Shown here: in pieces, positions 59,106-64,000 of the stretch
How positions within the stretch are numbered: position 1 is the first letter of the stretch
Layout: every line of letters begins with the position of its first letter
From: Microvirga sp.
GTDB lineage: Bacteria > Pseudomonadota > Alphaproteobacteria > Rhizobiales > Beijerinckiaceae
Length of the DNA: 64,000 bases
Direction: 5' to 3'
Assembly (NCBI GenBank): GCA_029266525.1
Contig: JAQSWQ010000018.1
Location: forward strand, 1-64,000
Translations under genes and position numbers: made by a program
The notes under the pieces: model-generated
Told to the model about the DNA's origin: nothing
Database searches by the model: none
What the model saw: the letters and a program-made list of their open reading frames with translations, nothing else

Positions 59106-60392
59106 ATGATGTTCACCAGACGCACCATGCTCGGCACTCTCGTCGCCGGCACCACCATGCTGGGGGCCCTCGGCGCCTCGGCGCAGGAGACCATCAAGGT
59201 CGGTATCCTGCATTCGCTCTCGGGCACCATGGCGATCTCGGAGACCACTCTGAAGGACGTCATGCTCATGCTCATAGACGAGCAGAACAAGAAGGGCGGT
59301 CTCCTCGGCAAGAAACTCGAGGCGGTCGTGGTCGACCCGGCCTCGAACTGGCCGCTCTTCGCCGAGAAGGCCCGCGAGCTCATCTCGACCAACAAGGTTT
59401 CGGCCGTGTTCGGCTGCTGGACCAGCGTCTCCCGCAAGTCCGTTCTGCCGGTGTTCAAGGAGCTGAACTCGATCCTCTTCTACCCCGTGCAGTACGAGGG
59501 CGAGGAGAGCGAGCGTAACGTCTTCTACACCGGCGCCGCGCCGAACCAGCAGGCGATTCCCGCCGTCGACTACCTCATGAAAGAGGAGAAGGTTCAGCGC
59601 TGGGTGCTCGCCGGCACCGACTACGTCTATCCGCGCACGACCAACAAGATCCTCGAGGCATATCTCAAGGCCAAGGGCGTGCCCGAGTCGGACATCATGA
59701 TCAACTACACGCCGTTCGGGCATTCCGACTGGCAGACGATCGTGTCGGACATCAAGAAGTTCGGCTCGGCCGGCAAGAAGACCGCCGTCGTCTCGACCAT
59801 CAACGGCGACGCAAACGTGCCCTTCTACAAGGAACTGGGCAACCAGGGCGTCAAGGCGACCGACATTCCGGTTGTGGCCTTCTCGGTCGGCGAGGAAGAG
59901 CTCGCGGGCGTCGACACCAAGCCCCTCCTCGGCCACCTCGCCGCCTGGAACTACTTCCAGTCGATCGACACGCCGGCGAACAAGGAGTTCATCGCGAAGT
60001 GGAAGGCCTTCACGAAGAACGACAAGCGCGTGACGAACGACCCGATGGAAGCCCACGTCATCGGCTTCAACATGTGGGTCAAGGCGGTCGAGAAGGCCGG
60101 CACCACCGATCCGGACAAGGTCATCGCGACGCTGCCCGGGACCGAGGCGCCGAACCTCACCGGCGGCATCTCCAAGATGCTCCCGAACCACCACATCACG
60201 AAGCCGGTGTTCATCGGCGAGATCAAGGGCGACGGCCAGTTCGACGTGGTCTGGAAGACCGACGGGCTCGTCCCGGGCGACGCCTGGTCGAAGGAGCTCG
60301 AGGGTTCGCGCGATCTCGTCGCCGACTGGGTCACGCTGAAATGCGGCAACTACAACACCAAGACCAAGAAGTGCGGCGGGCAAGGATCGTAG
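59106..60392 (+). CDS. urtA: Urea ABC transporter substrate-binding protein
   Basis: The 428-aa periplasmic protein has a twin-arginine-like or Sec signal (TRRTMLGTLVAGTTMLGALGASAQ) with likely cleavage after ASA. The mature part is a Leu/Ile/Val-type binding protein: VGILHSLSGTMAISETTLKD, then VFGCWTSVSRKSVLPVF and NSILFYPVQYEGEESERNVFYTGA, all characteristic of UrtA rather than amino-acid binding proteins. It delivers urea to UrtBC. A second ATG directly follows the first. It heads the urt operon behind a sigma-54-type promoter and is followed by a strong hairpin at 60410. Confidence 0.95.
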   Translation: MMFTRRTMLGTLVAGTTMLGALGASAQETIKVGILHSLSGTMAISETTLKDVMLMLIDEQNKKGGLLGKKLEAVVVDPASNWPLFAEKARELISTNKVSAVFGCWTSVSRKSVLPVFKELNSILFYPVQYEGEESERNVFYTGAAPNQQAIPAVDYLMKEEKVQRWVLAGTDYVYPRTTNKILEAYLKAKGVPESDIMINYTPFGHSDWQTIVSDIKKFGSAGKKTAVVSTINGDANVPFYKELGNQGVKATDIPVVAFSVGEEELAGVDTKPLLGHLAAWNYFQSIDTPANKEFIAKWKAFTKNDKRVTNDPMEAHVIGFNMWVKAVEKAGTTDPDKVIATLPGTEAPNLTGGISKMLPNHHITKPVFIGEIKGDGQFDVVWKTDGLVPGDAWSKELEGSRDLVADWVTLKCGNYNTKTKKCGGQGS

Positions 60393-60409
60393 TTTAACCC
60401 TCGCACCCC

Positions 60410-60436
60410 GCGGGCGGGAGCGTGCCTCCCGCCCGC
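60410..60436 (+). terminator. Strong hairpin after urtA
   Basis: A perfect 11-bp GC stem (GCGGGCGGGAG at 60410-60420, CTCCCGCCCGC at 60426-60436) with loop CGTGC lies in the urtA-urtB gap. It lacks a real U-tract (only TTT follows), so it is more likely a processing or stabilising hairpin, or a partial terminator that makes urtA message more abundant than that of the permease genes. Confidence 0.6.
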
Positions 60437-60477
60437 CCTTTGAAGTGAAGCGCGGCTCCCGTTAACGTCCAGACCCC

Positions 60478-62085
60478 ATGAGAAGATTGCACGCGCTTGC
60501 GCTCGCTCTGTGCGCCGCGCTCCTGACGCTCGCGCTCACGGCTCCGGTCCATGCGGCGGCGCTGCAGGAGGCGCTCGCGCGTTTTGCCGCGGACAGCTAC
60601 GGCGAGACCGAGACGGCAATCGGCGAGGTTGCGCAGAGCGGCGATCCCCGATCGGCCGAGATCATCCAGGCGCTTGCAGAAGGGCGGCTGCTCTACGGGC
60701 CGGGCCGCCGGACTTACATTAAGGACAAGTCTGCGGCGCTCTTCGACGCCGCGACCGGCGAGTCGGCTGCCGGTGAACCCCCGGCGGGCCTGAAGCCGGT
60801 GCGCGTCAACAACCGCATCCGCCGCGCGATCGAGTCGGCGATGGGCGGGCTGACGCTGCTCTCGCCGGATCCGGCAAAGCGGCTCGAAGCCGCGCAGGCG
60901 GTGTTCAAGTCGCGAAACGCCGCGGCGTTGCCAACCTTGCAGACCGCAATCGAGCGCGAGCCCGATCGGCGCATCAAGCGCGTGATGTCGGAAGCGCAGG
61001 CTGCGATCATCTTCCTCGCGAGCGACCGGCCGGAGCTCGACCGCCTTGCCGCCGCGAGCGTGATCGCCGAGCGTGCCGATGGCGATGCGCAGGCGCTCCT
61101 GCGAAACCTGCCGCCCGGCGCCCCGGAGCGCCTGCGCGAAGCGGCGCAGCGCGGCATCGACCAGATCGAAAGCCGGCTCGCCATCCTTAAGGCCGCCCAG
61201 AACGTCTTCTACGGCCTCTCGCTCGGCTCGGTGCTGCTGCTTGCGGCGATCGGGCTTGCCATCACCTTCGGAGTGATGGGCATCATCAACATGGCCCATG
61301 GCGAGATGGTCATGCTCGGCGCCTACACCACCTTCGCGGTGCAGGAAGTGATCCGCACGAGCGCGCCCGGGCTGTTCGACATGTCGCTTCTGATCGCGCT
61401 GCCGCTCGCCTTCCTGGTCGCCGGCGGCGTCGGCGTCGCAATCGAGCGCACGGTGATCCGCTTCCTTTACGGCCGCCCGCTCGAGACGCTGCTCGCGACC
61501 TGGGGCGTGTCGCTCATCCTGCAGCAGGCGGTACGCACGATCTTCGGCCCGAACAACCGCGAGGTCGGCAATCCAAGCTTCATGTCGGGCTCCTTCGAGC
61601 TCTTCGGCATCGCGCTCACCTGGAGCCGGCTCTGGATCGTCGTCTTCTCGCTCGGCGTCTTCTTCGTCCTGCTTTTCGTCCTGAAGTTCACCGCCTTCGG
61701 GCTGCGCATGCGCGCCGTCGTCCAGAACCGGCGCATGGCGGCGAGCATGGGCATCCGCACGAACTGGATCGATGCTGCGACCTTCGGGCTCGGCTCCGGC
61801 ATCGCCGGCATCGCCGGGGTCGCGCTGTCGCAGATCGACAACGTCTCGCCGAATCTCGGCCAGAGCTACATCATCGATTCCTTCATGGTCGTGGTGTTCG
61901 GCGGCGTCGGCAATCTCTGGGGGGCGCTCGTCGGCGCGCTGACGCTCGGCGTCGCAAACAAAGTGCTCGAACCCTTCGCCGGCGCGGTGCTCGCCAAGAT
62001 CCTGATGCTCGTCTTCATCATCCTCTTCATCCAGAAGCGCCCGCGCGGCCTCTTCGCGCTCAAGGGAAGGGCGGTCGAGGCATGA
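60478..62085 (+). CDS. urtB: Urea ABC transporter permease UrtB
   Basis: The 535-aa protein has an N-terminal signal-like segment (LHALALALCAALLTLALTAPVHAAA), an extended helical region of about 200 residues outside the membrane as usual in UrtB, then a LivH-type permease from about residue 240 (VFYGLSLGSVLLLAAIGLAITFGVMGIINMAHGEMVMLGAYTT). The conserved IERTVIRFLYGRPLETLLATWGVSLILQQ and MVVVFGGVGNLWGALVGAL lie further on. It pairs with UrtC. Its stop overlaps a small open frame that reaches the urtC start. Confidence 0.95.
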   Translation: MRRLHALALALCAALLTLALTAPVHAAALQEALARFAADSYGETETAIGEVAQSGDPRSAEIIQALAEGRLLYGPGRRTYIKDKSAALFDAATGESAAGEPPAGLKPVRVNNRIRRAIESAMGGLTLLSPDPAKRLEAAQAVFKSRNAAALPTLQTAIEREPDRRIKRVMSEAQAAIIFLASDRPELDRLAAASVIAERADGDAQALLRNLPPGAPERLREAAQRGIDQIESRLAILKAAQNVFYGLSLGSVLLLAAIGLAITFGVMGIINMAHGEMVMLGAYTTFAVQEVIRTSAPGLFDMSLLIALPLAFLVAGGVGVAIERTVIRFLYGRPLETLLATWGVSLILQQAVRTIFGPNNREVGNPSFMSGSFELFGIALTWSRLWIVVFSLGVFFVLLFVLKFTAFGLRMRAVVQNRRMAASMGIRTNWIDAATFGLGSGIAGIAGVALSQIDNVSPNLGQSYIIDSFMVVVFGGVGNLWGALVGALTLGVANKVLEPFAGAVLAKILMLVFIILFIQKRPRGLFALKGRAVEA

Positions 62086-62392
62086 GCGCGGCGCGCGCGT
62101 TCACCCTCTCCCGTAAAGGGGAATTGCCCTCACCCGGCCGGCTCCGCCGACCCGACCTCGCGAGGCTCGAGCGGAGCCTGTCATCGGGCCGGCCGAAGGC
62201 CGGACCCGTTGGGCCGAGTGGGCCCTCTCCTTTGAAGCGGACCTCTGCGCATTGTCATCATGACCGTGACCCGGGCAGCCTGATTCCCCTAGAGATTTCC
62301 CCCTTATCCGCTCATGATGATCGACAGTGCGATCATCATGATGGAGAGGGTCTCACGGAGGTCTGCGTGAACCGAGAGGGCGGGAGCGCGCC
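62086..62392. repeat. Repeat-filled gap between urtB and urtC
   Basis: This 307-bp gap holds no recognisable gene. At 62100-62240 it has a CTCTCCC-type repeat (CACCCTCTCCCG at left, GGCCGAAGGCC inside, GGGCCCTCTCC at right). A frame of 104 codons opens with ATGA on the urtB stop and closes with ATGA on the urtC start, running straight through the repeat. Its product is low-complexity and unlike known proteins, so I read it as a coupling leader rather than a true gene. Confidence 0.6.
62312..62341 (+). other. Perfect 12-bp stem-loop before urtC
   Basis: TCATGATGATCG (62312-62323) and CGATCATCATGA (62330-62341) form a perfect 12-bp stem around a 6-nt loop (ACAGTG). It is unusual in being only moderately GC-rich amid very GC-rich DNA. 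It has no U-tract, so it is not a typical terminator; it may be an RNA processing element, an operator, or the trace of a mobile element. It ends 51 bp before the urtC start. Confidence 0.65.
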
Positions 62393-63544
62393 ATGACCCG
62401 GCGCCCCATCCTCCCCGGGCTGATCGGCGGCCAGGGCGCGGCCTTGGTCGCAATCCTGGTCGGCCTCGCGCTCCTGGTGCCGGCGCTCAACCTACTCGTC
62501 CCGCCGAGCTCGCCGTTCCACGTGCCCACGCACTTCGTCGTGCTGTTCGGGAAGTGGCTGACCTATGCGCTGCTTGCGGTCTCGCTCGACCTCGTCTGGG
62601 GCTATTGCGGCATCCTCTCGCTCGGGCACGGCGCCTTCTTCGCGCTCGGCGGCTACGCCATGGGGATGTACCTCATGCGCCAGATCGGCCCCCGTGGCGT
62701 CTACGCCCACCCCGTGCTGCCCGATTTCATGGTCTTCCTGAACTGGACCGAGCTGCCGGTCGCTTGGTGGGGCTTCCAGTTCTTCCCCTATGCCATGCTG
62801 ATGGTGTTCCTCGTGCCGGGGCTTCTCGCCTTCGCGCTCGGCTGGTTCGCCTTCCGCTCGCGGGTGACCGGCGTCTACCTCTCGATCATCACGCAGGCGA
62901 TGACCTACGCGCTTCTGCTGGGGTTCTTCCGCAACAATTTCGGCTTCGGCGGCAACAACGGGCTCACCGATTTCAAGGATATCCTCGGCTTCTCGATCCA
63001 AGCGCCCGGCACGCGCGCGGCGCTGTTCGCGCTCTCGGCGCTCGCGCTCGCAGGCAGCTTCCTGATCGCCCGCGCGATCGTGACCTCGAAGCTCGGCAAG
63101 GTGCTGATCGCGATCCGCGACGCCGAGAGCCGCACGCGGTTCCTCGGCTACCGGGTCGAACACTACAAGCTCTTCGTCTTCGTCGTTTCCGCGATGATGG
63201 CCGGGCTTGCCGGTGCGCTCTACGTTCCACAGGTCGGCATCATCAATCCATCCGAATTCTCGCCTGCGAACTCGATCGAGGCCGTAATCTGGGTCGCGGT
63301 CGGCGGGCGCGGCACGCTGACCGGTGCGGCGCTCGGGGCGGTGCTGGTCAACGCCGCCAAGAGCTGGTTCACGGGGGCGCTTCCCGAGTACTGGCTCTTC
63401 GCGCTTGGCGGGCTCTTCATCCTGACGACCCTCCTTTTGCCGAAGGGCATTGTCGGCACCATCGCCGAGCATTGGCCCAAGCCCCGCAGGCGAGATGCCG
63501 AGCGCGTCCCGCCGCTCTCGGCCGCGCCGCAGCCGGCGGAGTAG
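62393..63544 (+). CDS. urtC: Urea ABC transporter permease UrtC
   Basis: The 383-aa LivM-type permease has about ten membrane segments. It shows the UrtC-typical SLDLVWGYCGILSLGHGAFFALGGYAMGMYLMR near residue 60, GFGGNNGLTDFKDILGF near 185, and SEFSPANSIEAVIWVAVGGRGTLTGAALGAVLVN near 290. It forms the channel with UrtB. The ATG overlaps the stop of the repeat-borne frame upstream. The urtD start follows 4 bp after its stop. Confidence 0.95.
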   Translation: MTRRPILPGLIGGQGAALVAILVGLALLVPALNLLVPPSSPFHVPTHFVVLFGKWLTYALLAVSLDLVWGYCGILSLGHGAFFALGGYAMGMYLMRQIGPRGVYAHPVLPDFMVFLNWTELPVAWWGFQFFPYAMLMVFLVPGLLAFALGWFAFRSRVTGVYLSIITQAMTYALLLGFFRNNFGFGGNNGLTDFKDILGFSIQAPGTRAALFALSALALAGSFLIARAIVTSKLGKVLIAIRDAESRTRFLGYRVEHYKLFVFVVSAMMAGLAGALYVPQVGIINPSEFSPANSIEAVIWVAVGGRGTLTGAALGAVLVNAAKSWFTGALPEYWLFALGGLFILTTLLLPKGIVGTIAEHWPKPRRRDAERVPPLSAAPQPAE

Positions 63545-63548
63545 CGCG

Positions 63549-64000
63549 ATGATGGACGTCCGCACCACCCAGGCCCTGCTCTACTTGGACGGCGTCTCGG
63601 TTTCCTTCGACGGCTTCCGCGCCCTCAACAATCTTTCGCTCGTCATGGACCCCGGCGAGATGCGGGCGATCATCGGCCCGAACGGCGCCGGCAAGACCAC
63701 CATGATGGACGTCATCACCGGCAAGACGCGCCCGGACGAAGGCGACGTGATGTTCCAGGGCAGGCACGACCTCACGGCGCTCGACGAGTCGGCGATCGCG
63801 ACGCTCGGCATCGGCCGCAAGTTCCAGAAGCCGACGGTATTCGAGAGCCACACGGTCGAGGACAACCTGCTGCTCGCGCTCGACGGCGAGCGCGGCGTCA
63901 TCGGCAACCTCCTGCATCGCCTCTCCGGCGCCGAGCGCGACCGCCTCGACGAGATCCTTTCCATCGTGAAGCTGAAGGACCGGCGCGAAGAGCTCGCCGC
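63549..64000 (+). CDS. urtD: Urea ABC transporter ATP-binding protein UrtD (partial)
   Basis: The first 150 codons are present; the gene continues beyond the window. It reads MMDVRTTQALLYLDGVSVSFDGF, then the Walker A motif GPNGAGKTT near residue 43, and the Q-loop region GRKFQKPTVFESHTVEDNL near 95. The signature motif and Walker B lie beyond the end. UrtD hydrolyses ATP to drive urea import with UrtE, expected next. A second ATG follows the first directly. Confidence 0.95.
   Translation, partial: MMDVRTTQALLYLDGVSVSFDGFRALNNLSLVMDPGEMRAIIGPNGAGKTTMMDVITGKTRPDEGDVMFQGRHDLTALDESAIATLGIGRKFQKPTVFESHTVEDNLLLALDGERGVIGNLLHRLSGAERDRLDEILSIVKLKDRREELA

Noticed and set aside
62082-62396. 104-codon frame between urtB and urtC as a protein gene
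   Set aside because: The frame is largely made of repeat DNA and encodes low-complexity sequence. It is described as a repeat-filled gap; a coupling role is possible.

Overview
The window is very GC-rich and almost fully coding. It looks like the chromosome of an alphaproteobacterium, most likely Hyphomicrobiales (Rhizobiales). The evidence is an SOS box of the alphaproteobacterial direct-repeat type (GTTC-N7-GTTC) before imuA, an EcfG-type general-stress promoter (GGAAC-N16-CGTT) before glgA, an imuA-imuB-dnaE2 mutasome, an urt urea-transport operon with a sigma-54-like promoter, and fused glycogen/trehalose enzymes. No tRNA, rRNA, CRISPR array, phage or transposase gene was seen. Species cannot be named from the sequence.

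Region 1 (1-23 kb) is a catabolic region. A minus-strand operon (9230 down to 1616) encodes a fused indolepyruvate:ferredoxin oxidoreductase, an alpha/beta hydrolase, an acyl-CoA dehydrogenase, an acyl-CoA ligase and dodecin. Diverging from it, a tightly coupled plus-strand operon encodes a fused HyuA-HyuB hydantoinase/oxoprolinase, a molybdenum hydroxylase (FAD subunit plus a fused 2Fe-2S/Mo subunit), a 6-hydroxynicotinate-reductase-like iron-sulfur protein, a MarR regulator and a UPF0280/ApbE-like protein. A globin, a frameshifted [2Fe-2S] ferredoxin, a ferredoxin-NADP reductase and an SDR follow. A nearly identical 23-bp site lies in the divergent gap and again before the ferredoxin, marking a probable MarR regulon. 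A NicX-like dioxygenase stands at the left edge. I infer reductive degradation of nicotinate or a related N-heteroaromatic: hydroxylation, ferredoxin-dependent ring reduction, ATP-driven lactam opening, then CoA chemistry.

Region 2 (23-52 kb) holds nearly the whole alpha-glucan/trehalose network. One direction carries otsA, glgX, treZ, malQ-treY fusion, GH13-glgE fusion, treS-maltokinase fusion, glgB and an MFS transporter. Around it lie glgA and a GH13 alpha-glucosidase on the minus strand, a broken second treZ, and glgP. Together they form a closed cycle: trehalose to maltose to maltose-1-phosphate to branched glucan (TreS-Mak, GlgE, GlgB), and back via GlgX, TreY and TreZ. No otsB or glgC is present here.

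Region 3 (52-64 kb) holds a DMT-family transporter, the SOS mutasome dnaE2-imuB-imuA (minus strand) and urtA-urtB-urtC-urtD (plus strand; urtD runs off the end).

A theme across the window is small GC-rich palindromic repeats lying inside or between coding regions while the frame stays open: within the indolepyruvate oxidoreductase, at the HyuA-HyuB junction, at the HyuB C-terminus, at the junction of the two molybdenum hydroxylase subunits, and between urtB and urtC. Two of these coincide with gene fusions, suggesting that repeat insertion created the fusion linkers.
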